The position numbers and the translations under genes are program-made. A stretch of DNA of 64,000 nt, taken from the NCBI RefSeq assembly GCF_900111145.1, contig NZ_FOIR01000003.1:248001-312000 (forward strand). Reading direction: 5' to 3'. The stretch is from Roseivirga pacifica. Lineage in GTDB: Bacteria; Bacteroidota; Bacteroidia; Cytophagales; Cyclobacteriaceae. Positions 26,209 to 36,800 of this stretch are shown piece after piece. Below the pieces are notes generated by a model, which did no database searches, was not told where the DNA came from, and saw only the letters and a list, made by a program, of their open reading frames with translations. The first letter of the stretch is position 1. Each line of letters begins with the position of its first letter.

Positions 26209-26916
26209 ATGCCCAATAGCTACTTCCAATTCAAGCAATTTAGAATAGAGCAAGGTGCGGCTGGCATGAAAGTAACCACCGATGGTTGCCTTCTTGGGGC
26301 TACAGTTCCTTGCCCTACTTCGGGCAGGGTGTTAGATATTGGAGCAGGAACTGGCCTATTGAGCCTTATGCTTGCCCAGCGATGTGCTTTACCCATTGAT
26401 GCAATTGAGATCAATGCGGACGCCTATGGTCAAGCCAAAGAAAACATAGCTAATTCTCCCTGGGCAGATCGCATTCATTTAACCCACACCTCGCTACAAG
26501 ACTACTCGTCAGAGCATCTTTACGAACAGATCATATGCAATCCCCCATTCTTCGCAGGGCATCACAAGGGTAAATCTGCCAATAAAAACCAAGCGCTACA
26601 CAGCGACACACTACCTATGAAGGACTTGGTGGAGAAAGCAGTGGAATTGTTAAGCCCTAAAGGGCAGCTGTGGGTAATGTATCCGGAGGCAGAAATGAAA
26701 GAGTTTACCAGCCTGGCCATTCGCTATGGTTTGAAAGCTTATCTCGGTCTCACCATTACCAACACACCAAAAGGTAAAGTTTTTAGAAAGATTCAGTCTT
26801 TCACCCCAATGAGAATTCCGTTTGGAACTTATGGAGAAATCTCCATTCGAGATGAATTTGGCGAATACTCTACAGGCTTTACAATTCTTCTGAAGGATTA
26901 TTACTTGAACCTTTAA
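26209..26916 (+). CDS. trmN: tRNA1(Val) (adenine37-N6)-methyltransferase-like (TrmN6/YfiC)
   Basis: The 235-residue SAM-dependent methyltransferase has motif I DIGAGTGLLSLMLAQR, a motif II acidic end AIEIN, and the N6-adenine motif NPPFF. The N-terminal FRIEQGAAGMKVTTDGCLLGA is typical of YfiC, which methylates A37 of tRNA1-Val. It is 18 bp after rnhA. The exact tRNA target in Bacteroidota is assumed from the family. Confidence 0.88.
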   Translation: MPNSYFQFKQFRIEQGAAGMKVTTDGCLLGATVPCPTSGRVLDIGAGTGLLSLMLAQRCALPIDAIEINADAYGQAKENIANSPWADRIHLTHTSLQDYSSEHLYEQIICNPPFFAGHHKGKSANKNQALHSDTLPMKDLVEKAVELLSPKGQLWVMYPEAEMKEFTSLAIRYGLKAYLGLTITNTPKGKVFRKIQSFTPMRIPFGTYGEISIRDEFGEYSTGFTILLKDYYLNL

Positions 26917-26978
26917 GTAGAGAAAAAAATGTAATTCAGCTATTTGAATTAAATTGATTCAAAATTAGTTGTACCTAC

Positions 26979-27470
26979 ATGGATTTTTATCAAATACCGA
27001 GTGAAACACGTATTGGTCACGTTCACCTAAAGGTCTCTAACTTAGAGAAGGCTCTAGATTTTTACTGCGGCATTTTAGGGCTAGAACTTATGCAAAAGTT
27101 CGGCAAGCAAGCTGCTTTTATTTCCGCTGGTGGCTATCATCATCACATTGGTTTGAATACTTGGGAAAGCCTTGGCAGCCCTCCCGCCCCAAAACACTAT
27201 CCGGGTCTTTTTCATACTGCAATTCTTTACCCCACCAGAAAAGACTTGGCGCAAATTTTCAAGAAAGTACATGAGCATGGATACCCTTTTACAGGCTATG
27301 CCGATCATGGGGTTTCAGAAGCACTTTATTTGGACGATCCCGATGGCAATGGAGTAGAATTATACTGGGATAGACCTAGAAATGAATGGCCTACAGATGA
27401 AAATGGAGAGCTCACCATGTACACCAGAGCATTGGATTTGAACGACTTACTCGCCACACTCAATCACTAA
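26979..27470 (+). CDS. VOC family (glyoxalase/extradiol dioxygenase-like) protein
   Basis: The 163-residue protein shows paired beta-alpha-beta-beta-beta motifs: GHVHLKVSNLEKALDFYCGILGLEL with the first metal His, HHHIGLNTW, LFHTAILYP with the second His, and DPDGNGVELYWDRP with the metal Glu. This pattern is closest to small catechol-2,3-dioxygenase-like members. The substrate is not evident from the neighbours. A spacer of 62 bp separates it from trmN. Confidence 0.85.
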   Translation: MDFYQIPSETRIGHVHLKVSNLEKALDFYCGILGLELMQKFGKQAAFISAGGYHHHIGLNTWESLGSPPAPKHYPGLFHTAILYPTRKDLAQIFKKVHEHGYPFTGYADHGVSEALYLDDPDGNGVELYWDRPRNEWPTDENGELTMYTRALDLNDLLATLNH

Positions 27471-27521
27471 ATTGCCTTACTGCCTAAATTCAGCTATCTT
27501 GGCGACCCTTTAAATAGACTT

Positions 27522-28268
27522 ATGGAAATTCTCGGTATTGATATTGGCGGAAGCGGCATGAAAGGCGCCATAGTAGACACAAAAAAAGGCACCATTATTT
27601 CAGATCGTTTTAGGGTTCCTACTCCTGAATCGCGCAAACCAAAAGCAATGGCCGAAGTCATTAAAGAAATCCAATCGCATTTTTCTTGGGAAGAGAGTAT
27701 TGGCGTTGCCTTCCCCACTGTTGTTATCAATGGCAAAGCCAAGTTCAACAGCAACTTACACGAGAGTTGGAAGGGCGTTCAGATAGACGATCTTTTTTGC
27801 GATAAGTGTGACAAAAACACTTTCAACATTATTAATGATGCAGATGCTGCCGGACTTGCAGAAATGCGTTACGGTGCCGGCAGACATCATTCGGGCACTG
27901 TTTTAATGGTTACCATTGGCACTGGCTTAGGCAGTGGTTTATTTTATGATGGTACGCTTGTACCAAACTTTGAGTTGGGTAGACTTTGGTACAAAAACGG
28001 TGATTTAATAGAGCATTATGCTGCCGATTCTGCCCGAAAAAGAGAAGAGTTAGAGTTTGATGTTTGGGGAAAAAGACTGAACCGATTCTTAAAGCATATC
28101 GAAAGGGTAATTACGCCAGACTTTATCATTTTGGGTGGCGGTGTTAGCAAACACATTCACAAATATCGTGACCAAATCAATATAAAAACTCCGTACGTGG
28201 TTGGCGAAAAGCAAAACAACTCAGGTATTATCGGAGCTGCTGCTTATGCTGCGGACCACCATAAGTAA
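27522..28268 (+). CDS. ppgK: Polyphosphate glucokinase-like ROK kinase
   Basis: The 248-residue kinase of the ROK family has DIGGSGMKGAIVD (phosphate loop), NDADAAGLAE with the catalytic Asp, TIGTGLGSGLFYDG, and a late PDFIILGGGVSK. The overall form matches polyphosphate glucokinases, which phosphorylate glucose with polyphosphate or ATP. The ROK zinc-binding CXCGXXGC motif is absent, as in PpgK proteins. The stop abuts the convergent OmpA gene with no gap. Confidence 0.85.
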   Translation: MEILGIDIGGSGMKGAIVDTKKGTIISDRFRVPTPESRKPKAMAEVIKEIQSHFSWEESIGVAFPTVVINGKAKFNSNLHESWKGVQIDDLFCDKCDKNTFNIINDADAAGLAEMRYGAGRHHSGTVLMVTIGTGLGSGLFYDGTLVPNFELGRLWYKNGDLIEHYAADSARKREELEFDVWGKRLNRFLKHIERVITPDFIILGGGVSKHIHKYRDQINIKTPYVVGEKQNNSGIIGAAAYAADHHK

Positions 28269-29921
28269 TTAGTTACCGCCTTTTTCTTCTGGGGCTTCTT
28301 CATTGTAAGATTCATCGGTACGGAACTTTTGTTCGAATGCTTCGCCTTCCATCGAAACGATGACAAACTCCGTTCTACGATTTTTCTGATGGTCAGCCTC
28401 TGAGCACCAAACATCATTTACACAACCGTTCACTGGGTTGCTTTCGCCATAGCCCTTACCATAAATTCTGTTAGGGTCAATTCCCTGTTTCACTATGTAG
28501 TCCACTGTACTTTGCGCACGCTCCTGCGACAATTCTATGTTGTACTCATCGGTACCACGACTGTCAGTGTAACTGCTCACCTCCACAACCATTTCAGGGT
28601 ACTCTCTCATTATTTCCACTATCCTATCCATCTCCTCCTTACCATCAAGGCTTTCCCGGATGTTGTACTTATTGAAATCGAAATAGATAGGACCAATCAT
28701 CAGCACGATTTTCCCTTCTTTTTCAATGGCCAATGGACACATAAATAAGTCGTAAGAAACTGTTTCATTGTAAACCTCAGTAGTGGTTACTGGCTGATAA
28801 CCTCCGACATAGAGTTCCTTCTCAGAGGTAAGAAAGAACTCCGCATTACAATCTACTTTGAAATCATATCGAGCCTCAGTGCCCACATTCATACTATCGA
28901 GCAAAACCGAATCGGCAGTATACAAATACACCATTGCATCAGGGATCACTTCTAGCGATTCTTCATTTCTTACATAACCAACCAGTGTTTGCTTACACTC
29001 TTCTTTAAAAAACGCATAGATATCATCGCTGCCCTTGCCTCCATCTCGGTTAGAGGAGAAAAAGCCCATTTTGGCTTCATCATCATAGAAGTATGCAAAA
29101 TCATCATTGCCGCTGTTGAACGGGTAGTCTAACTTTTTCGGCACACCATAAAAGCCGGTTTCTTCCAGTTTAGCCACATAAATATCAAGCCCTCCATACC
29201 CTCCTGGTCGGTCTGACGAATAGTATAAAGTGTTGTCCTTTCCTACGAATGGAAACATTTCCTTCATGGCAGTATTTACATTGAAGCCTACGTTAATCGG
29301 TTGACTGTATTGATCTTCATCCAGTATTTCCACATAATAAATGTCCGTTCCGCCAATAGAGCCAGGCATATCTGACACAAAAAAGAGCTTTTTACCATCG
29401 GGTGAAAGTGCAGGTAATCCCGAAGAGTAATCATCACTATTGAAAGGCATGGACATTACATTTCCCCATTTGCCATCCTCATCTTTGCTGGCTTTGTAAA
29501 TCTTTAGGTTAGAATATCCTTCTGCATCGGCCTTGGCTTTATGGCTATTGCTTTCGTTGTTTCGGGTAAAATAAATCGTCTTAAAATCATTGGCGAATGT
29601 TACACTTGCCTCATTAAAAGTAGTACTAAGTTTATCGGAAAACATCTCGTCATTCACCACTTGTTGCCCACTTAATACACCAACATACAGGTCTAAAAAA
29701 GGCGTTTGGTTAATGCTGCGCTTGAGCTTTCGTCTCTTTTGTTTGCCTTGGGCCGAGGCAAAAACCACCAGCGAATCCCCCAATTTGGTTGCCCCAAAAT
29801 CGGATGATGCTGTATTGATATCCAAGTTGACAATGGTATACTTTTCTTCTTGCCCTTTTACCCAAATGGCGACCAACAAAAGCATTAATATGTAAATCGA
29901 TTTTCTCATGAACTTCTTCAT
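28269..29921 (-). CDS. OmpA family protein with PD40 propeller repeats, T9SS-associated
   Basis: The 550-residue protein has an N-terminal signal segment (MRKSIYILMLLLVAIWVKGQ), PD40/WD40-like propeller repeats over about residues 100-310 (LPALSPDGKKLFFVSD, YYSSDRPGGYGGLDIYVA, FFSSNRDGGKGSDDIYAF), a middle carboxypeptidase-regulatory-like beta domain, and a C-terminal OmpA peptidoglycan-binding domain (about 410-530; YFDFNKYNI, then SYTDSRGTDEYNIELSQERAQ). This is the layout of proteins that link T9SS machinery to the cell wall. Its ATG overlaps the porP/sprF stop (TAATG), so it is the third gene of the adhesin operon. Confidence 0.88.
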   Translation of the reverse strand: MKKFMRKSIYILMLLLVAIWVKGQEEKYTIVNLDINTASSDFGATKLGDSLVVFASAQGKQKRRKLKRSINQTPFLDLYVGVLSGQQVVNDEMFSDKLSTTFNEASVTFANDFKTIYFTRNNESNSHKAKADAEGYSNLKIYKASKDEDGKWGNVMSMPFNSDDYSSGLPALSPDGKKLFFVSDMPGSIGGTDIYYVEILDEDQYSQPINVGFNVNTAMKEMFPFVGKDNTLYYSSDRPGGYGGLDIYVAKLEETGFYGVPKKLDYPFNSGNDDFAYFYDDEAKMGFFSSNRDGGKGSDDIYAFFKEECKQTLVGYVRNEESLEVIPDAMVYLYTADSVLLDSMNVGTEARYDFKVDCNAEFFLTSEKELYVGGYQPVTTTEVYNETVSYDLFMCPLAIEKEGKIVLMIGPIYFDFNKYNIRESLDGKEEMDRIVEIMREYPEMVVEVSSYTDSRGTDEYNIELSQERAQSTVDYIVKQGIDPNRIYGKGYGESNPVNGCVNDVWCSEADHQKNRRTEFVIVSMEGEAFEQKFRTDESYNEEAPEEKGGN

Positions 29922-30865
29922 TAAAAGAACCTTGGACTTTTCACTTTATAGTTACCCAGCTTAAGTAGTAGCATTAGCTCGTGCGAACCAGCGCTAAATG
30001 GCCCAAAAGTGGATGTAGTAGTATAATCGTAAGCATAACCCAAACGAATGTTTGGTGACACCTGCACGCCAACCATGGCTGCAATAGTGTCGTCTGGGCG
30101 ATAGGTAAGCCCAAACTCGAATTGTTCTTTGAACAGTAAATTGGCCGAAACATCCACTTTTAATGGGCTTCCATTTACATAGTAGAGCAACACCGAAGGC
30201 TTGAGCTTGAGCGTACTATTAATATCGAACACATAACCTGACGTAAGGTAGGTATGAATTTCCTCAGCCGCTTTAGTAACCATTCCATTGTTATTTTCTA
30301 TGCGTGTTGGGCGCAACAAATTGGGACTAGACAAACCCGCATAAAAACGTTCTGAATGAAAGAAAAGACCTGCTCCAAAATTGGCGTAGGTACTGTTGAT
30401 ATCAGAGCTGAGAATCGGATCGTTCGGATCGATCGTTACCAGCTCACTAAAGTTGACATCTAGAAAACTAACGCCTCCATTAATCCCCATTGCCAAAAAG
30501 CTATTCTCTCCCACTGGTAGCGAAAAAGAAAGTGCCAGATTAGTCATAGTCTCGTTCACTGGCCCTGCTTTATCGCCAACTACAGAAGCACCAATTCCAA
30601 ACATTTCGCCTACTGGAGTATTCAAGGAAATGCTGAAGGTTCTGGGAGCTCCCTCAATGTTTGTCCACTGCGTTCTGCCCAAAATGCCTATTTCGGTATA
30701 ACCATTTGAGCCGGCATAAGCAGGGTTCAAAACCATTTGGTTATACATATACTGCGTGTACTGTGGGTATTGTTGTGCCTGAAGTTCTATTGCAATAAAA
30801 CTACCTGCCAACATTACTAACATGCAGCTGATGGCTCTAAACGTATGTTTTGTTCTAGCTCTCAT
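29921..30865 (-). CDS. PorP/SprF family type IX secretion membrane protein
   Basis: The 314-residue outer-membrane beta-barrel protein has a signal peptide ending LQAQ, then the family start QYPQYTQYMYNQMVLNPAYAGSNG, RTQWTNIEGAPRTFSISLNTP, and a C-terminal barrel (YRPDDTIAAMVGVQVSPNIRLGYAYDYTTT). PorP/SprF proteins work with partner adhesins that carry a type B C-terminal domain; in Flavobacterium SprF is needed to deliver SprB. It sits 3 bp after the giant adhesin stop, which makes the adhesin its likely client. OmpA follows with a one-base overlap. Confidence 0.93.
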   Translation of the reverse strand: MRARTKHTFRAISCMLVMLAGSFIAIELQAQQYPQYTQYMYNQMVLNPAYAGSNGYTEIGILGRTQWTNIEGAPRTFSISLNTPVGEMFGIGASVVGDKAGPVNETMTNLALSFSLPVGENSFLAMGINGGVSFLDVNFSELVTIDPNDPILSSDINSTYANFGAGLFFHSERFYAGLSSPNLLRPTRIENNNGMVTKAAEEIHTYLTSGYVFDINSTLKLKPSVLLYYVNGSPLKVDVSANLLFKEQFEFGLTYRPDDTIAAMVGVQVSPNIRLGYAYDYTTTSTFGPFSAGSHELMLLLKLGNYKVKSPRFF

Positions 30866-30868
30866 TCA

Positions 30869-33800
30869 TCAATAGTTTACATAAACCCAACCAGTAATTG
30901 GCTCTCTGTCCGAATCGTTAAAATGAATGACATAGTAATAGGTAGCAGATGCCGATACCTTGTCATCGTTTATTGTTCTGCCCTGTGTAGAGCGTCCGTC
31001 CCACCATTCCGGCTCAGCCGTTGGGTCACCATTGTGTTGATAGCTGTATAGCTTATCGCCCCAACGGTTGAATATCTCATATCTGAAATTCGGGTAGTTC
31101 ACCTCTAGGTTCTCGATTCTAAACACATCGTTAATACCATCCCCATTTGGTGTAAACCCTTCAGGAATTTTTATCTGAACAATTGGGTAGGCCTCCACAC
31201 AAGCCTGATCGTCTTCAGAAAGAATGTTATTATTCGGTGTTGAATCAATATCTACCCCTATGGCACTAATCACCTCAGCACAGAAGTTGTAGCTATCCTC
31301 TCTGCCCACCTCCACAGTTAACTCTAGCCTGATAACTTCGTCTTTGGCGAGTCTATCTATGCTCCAGATACCAGCATTATTATCATAAATACCTTTTGAG
31401 GCAAAATCATCGATTAAGAGGTACCCGTCAGGAATTGAAGTAGCCACTTCTACCTGCTCTGCTACGCTGGCTCCAGTATTCTTGAGCTCAACAATTAGGG
31501 TTGTTTCGGTACCAATAACTGGCCTTATGTCCGAAGACACTGCCAGTTCAAGATCGATTGCTGAAACAGGTTGATAAGTTAAACTGGTGTAATCATCCTC
31601 GGTAGTATCTCCATTGTTTGGCGTAGAGTCCACATCGTTTTGATCGGCTGCAATCACTTCGGCAGTTACCTCATAGCTTGCCGCCTCATCTAAAACCTCG
31701 AAAATAAAGGTAATTTCTTTGCCCTGTCCGCTGTCTACACCACCTACGACCGTCCAAGTACTACTCACCTCATCAAAGGCTTGGCTCGTATTTACCACTC
31801 TAAGGCCATCAGGAATTTTGAATCCGATGACTACGCCAGATGCCGGGTTCAAAGACTGATTGAGTACTGCAAAATTGGCTGTTACTTGCGAACCTACGAA
31901 TGGCGTGTTGCTGTCTGCGGAAGACGATAAAGACAAGTCAATGGCATTGCTCGGAATAATATCATTGATTTCTGAATGATCCGCCTCTGTTGGGTCATTA
32001 TTGGCAGGAGTAGAAACAGCGTTTTCATTTACACTGGTTACCTGACCAACAGCGGTATAGGTACCACTAGCATTAACCTGAGCCTGAATTTCTAAAGTTG
32101 CCGCTTCGCCTGCTCCAACCTCCATTGTACCTACTACCCAAGCCCTCGTTACAGGATCGAATGTACCTTGGCTAGCAGTATAGCTTACAAAGCTAAAACC
32201 GGTACCCAAATTGCCCGATACAATTACGCCTGTCGCTACGGACGGCCCCTGGTTCATTAACGTAAATGTGAAGGTGATTACTTCTCCAGTTTCAGGCGCT
32301 GTGTTGGACACCGCACTTGTCAGCACTAAGTCAACCAGTTTCTGGATGTCTAGATCTAACTCAGCATAATCGTCTCCCATTTGATCGTTAGGAGAAGAAT
32401 CGGAATCGTTCTGCCCTGCCCCTATTACTTCGGCCGACAAATCATAATCGCCTGTTGCCTCAACTTCTAAGCGAAGTATTAACTCTTGGCTTGCACCGAC
32501 CGCTAAACTATTGATTGTCCAGACCCCAGTACTTGAGTTGTAGTTCCCTGTGCTTGAACTGACTACCGTATAACCACTTGGAATTGGTACCGATACTTGT
32601 ATTTGAGTTGCAGTACTCGGCCCGTTGTTTTCTATAGTGGTAGTAACAACCACTTCTTCTGCTACCGTTGGCGACATATTATCTGCCGTCATCGATACCT
32701 CTAAATCAATCTGAGGTATTGGTGTTACTTGAACAACTGCTTGGTCGTTGGTAGCATCAGTATCTGCTCCTGATGGGGCGTATGCAGAAATAGATGCTGT
32801 AGTTTCATAGTCCGTAGCCGCTGCTTCCAAAACCCTCGCAAAAATCTTTAGCGCTTCGGACTGCCCCGAAGTAATACTTCCGTTGAGCAACCAATTACCA
32901 TTTCCTTCTACATAAGTACCATTTGTAGCCGTATAACTCACAAAAGTATAGCCTGCTGGCAGCAGATCGGTAACAACCACACCTGTTGCGCTACTTGGAC
33001 CTGCATTAGAAAGTGTAATGTCAAATTCTACAACCTTATTCACTATTGGCGTACTATTCGAAACCGAATTAGTAACAATCAAATCGAATACTGGAATTGG
33101 TACTATGTTGTTGATCTCGGTATGGTCCGCCTCTGTTGGGTCATTATTGGCAGGAACAGATACTGCGTTTTCATTAACACTAGTAACTTGACCTACTGCA
33201 GTAAAAGTACCACTGGCATTTACTTGCGCTTGGATTTCCAAGGTTTGTGCTTCAGTATCTCCAACGTCCATTGTACCTACAATCCACGCCCGTGTAGTAG
33301 GGTCAAAAGAACCTTGTGAAGCGCTGTAGTTAACAATACTTAAGCCAGTACCCAAATTGCCCGATACAATTACGCCTGTTGCTATAGATGGCCCTTGATT
33401 CATCAATGTAAATGTGAAGGTAATCACCTCTCCAGTTTCAGGCGTTGTGTTGGACACCACACTTGTCAATACTAAGTCAACCAACTTCTGTATGTCTAAA
33501 TCTAACTCAGCATAATCGTCTCCCATTTGATCGTTAGGAGAAGAATCGGAATCGCTCTGCCCTGCCGCTATTACTTCAGCCGACAAATCATAATCGCCTG
33601 TTGCCTCAACTTCTAAGCGAAGTATTAGCTCTTGGCTGGCATTGGCCGCCAAACTATTGATTGTCCAAATACCCGTATTAGAATTGTAGTTCGCTGAATT
33701 AGCACTTACCACCGTATAACCACTTGGAATTGGTACCGCCACCCGAACCTGTGTTGCAGTGCTCGGCCCCTTGTTTTCTAGCGTAGTGGTCACCACCACT

Positions 33801-36800
33801 TCTTCATTTACAAAAGGTGCCAAATCATCAGCATCCATCGACACTTCCAAGTCAATTTGAGCTACAGGGCTTACCTGAACACTTGCTTGGTTATTAGATG
33901 CATCTGTATCCGCATTGGCTGGCAAGTAACCAACTAGTGTAGCGGTATTGGTGTATTGCGAAGGATTGTTCACTTCAACCACACGCGCAAAGAGTTTCAT
34001 AGATTCGGTTTGCCCCGGCAGTAGCAACGAATTCAGATTCCAAAGTCCCGAAGCCGAATTATAAGTTCCGGCCGTTACGGTTGACGTGAGGTAAGTGTAA
34101 CCCGCTGGCAGTAAATCGCGGACAACTACATTTCCGCCATAACTTGGCCCTGTATTAGCAACCACCACGTCAAACTCTATGGCATCTCCAATTGTAGGCG
34201 TTGTGTTGGAAACTGATTTGCTCACTGAAATATCTAGCGCTCTAATTGGCTCAAGGGTGAGTAACACTTCGTCATCCTCAAACACATTGTTATTGGCAGG
34301 CGCAGAGTCTACGTCTTTCTCGTTTTGTGCCGAAACAGCCACAAGGCTGGTATATTCACCAGCGTTGTCTACAGTTGCGGTTATTGTTAATGTAGCTGTA
34401 TTTCCATTTACCAAACCGCCAATCTGCCAAGTGCCAGTGTTAGCATCATAAGTTCCGTCACTTGCGGTACTACTCTTATAAGTTAGTCCTGATCCTAATG
34501 TATGAAGCACATTTAGGCCTGTTGCATCGCTCGGGCCGTCATTACTCGCACTTACAGTGAAAGTCACCTCATCATCCACTACTGGGTTCAAGTTACTCGC
34601 TGTTTGTGCTAAACTCACATCAACCAAACCAATCTCAAAGAGCGTGATAGATGTATAATCATCTTCATCAACCACACCGTTATTCGGGGTAGAGTCAACA
34701 TCTGTTTCATTCGCAGCCGTTACTTCCATCGTGTTTTCATAGTCTCCTGCGGCCAGCACATCTACTACTACTTGCAAACGCTTGATCTCACCTGCAGCCA
34801 AACTACCTACAGTCCAATCGCCAATTGCATCATTGTAATCGGCCGATGGATTGGCAGAGACAAAGCTTACGCCAGATGGCAATAGATCATTTACCACCAC
34901 CCCGGTTGCCGTACTTGGGCCGCGGTTACCTACGGAAAGTGTGAATGTAACACGTTCGCCAACGGTAGGGATAATTTTACTCACTTCCATTAACACCTCA
35001 AGGTCAACCTGAACGATTGGAGTAATGGTAGCTGATGCGGTATTGTTAGAAACATCCACATCGGTACCAGCCGGAGCATATGCCGTAATTGCTGCGGTAG
35101 TTTGGTAGTTGGCCGGAGTGTCTTCCAACACTCTGGCGAAAATCTTTAATTCCTCTGTTTGCCCAGAAATGATGCTTCCATTGAGCGTCCAAACCCCAGT
35201 ACTTTCTACATAGGAACCATTGGTGGCCGTATAGCTCACAAAAGCGTAACCGGAAGGCAAAAGGTCTGTAATCGAAACGCCCGTAGCCGCGCTTGGGCCA
35301 GCATTCGACAGGGAAACATCAAACTCTACCACCTCATTTACCACTGGCGTGCTGTTGGTTACTGAATTAGTAACAACCAAATCGAGCACACGAACAGGTG
35401 TTATTGTAATGCTTTCCTGATCATCTTCATTCGGATCGTTATTAGAAGGAGATGAGTCTACATCAACCTCCGTTAGGCCTGTCAATTCGCCCGTATTGGT
35501 ATAGACACCAGTACTTAAGACTTGCGCCTGCACAGTTAGCTCTGCCGTTGCACCTGCAGTCAATCCACCCACATTCCATGAACCTGTAGATTCATTGATA
35601 CTTCCGGTAGAAACTGTTGCTGAAACCAAGCTAAAGCCTGAACCAAGTCTATTTGTTAGGTTTACACCTGTGGCATCGCTTGGGCCATCGTTAGTAAGTG
35701 TAAGCGTGAAAGTAACATTGCTACCTACCGTTGGCGTGGCATTGTCTACCACCATAGCCAAACTGATGTCTACCAAGGCGCGAGGAAGGATTACAACAGA
35801 ATCGTAGTCATCCTCTTCTTCATCGCCATTATCAGGTGTCGAATCCAAATCTTCTTCATTAGCAGCCACAATCTCTGCCGCCAATTCATAATCGCCCGAG
35901 GCGAGTACTATGGCATCGATCAACAGTTTTTTAGTTTCATCCTTAGCCACCGTACCAATGCTCCAAATACCTGTAGTAGCATTGTAGTTAGAAGGGGCTG
36001 AAGAAGAAACGAACTGTAAACCGCTTGGTAAAATAGATTCTGCGGAAACCCCTGTGGCCGTGCTCGGACCCGCATTGGTTACAGCCAAAGTATAAGTAAC
36101 CAAATCACCTACTTGCGGAATCGGCTTATTCGTGCTCTTAGTTAACGAAAGGTCGATTGCTGACTTTGGCGTAAGGGTTATTGAAGAGGTATTGTTCGTA
36201 GCATCAGTATCTGCCCCCGCTGGTAAATAGTCCGTAATTTCGGCCGTATTGATGTAGCTATTCGGGTCAGGGTTTTCAAGCACCGTGGCTGCTAACTGCA
36301 GCACTTCACTTTCACCTACACCCAGCGGCTCGCTCAAAGCCCAAACACCCGTAGTCTTATTATACTTTCCATTGGTAGCAGTGGCTGTTACAAACTGAAA
36401 GCCCGGATTGAGCAGATCAGTTACTTCAATATACTGGGCTGTACTTGGGCCGTTATTGGTCACCGTTATGCTAAACCCAACAGGTTGGCCAATTAGTGGA
36501 CTAGCGTTCGATGTAGTTTTTACCACTTGCAAATCCAGTACTTCAACTGGGGCAATTGTTACCTCGGCTTGGTCGTCTTCACTGCTATTGTTATTGTTTG
36601 GCGAAGAATCCAGGTCATTTTTCTGGGAGCTTGTTACCTCCGCTACGTTCACATAGTCCCCGCTTTCTTGTACCAAGGCGGTCATCATCAAGGTAGCAGA
36701 CGCACCCGATGCTAATGTTCCTACCGTCCATACCGCACCTGTTTCGTTATAAGTTCCTTGCGAAGCTGTAGAAGAAACAAACTGCAAACCATCGCCAAGT

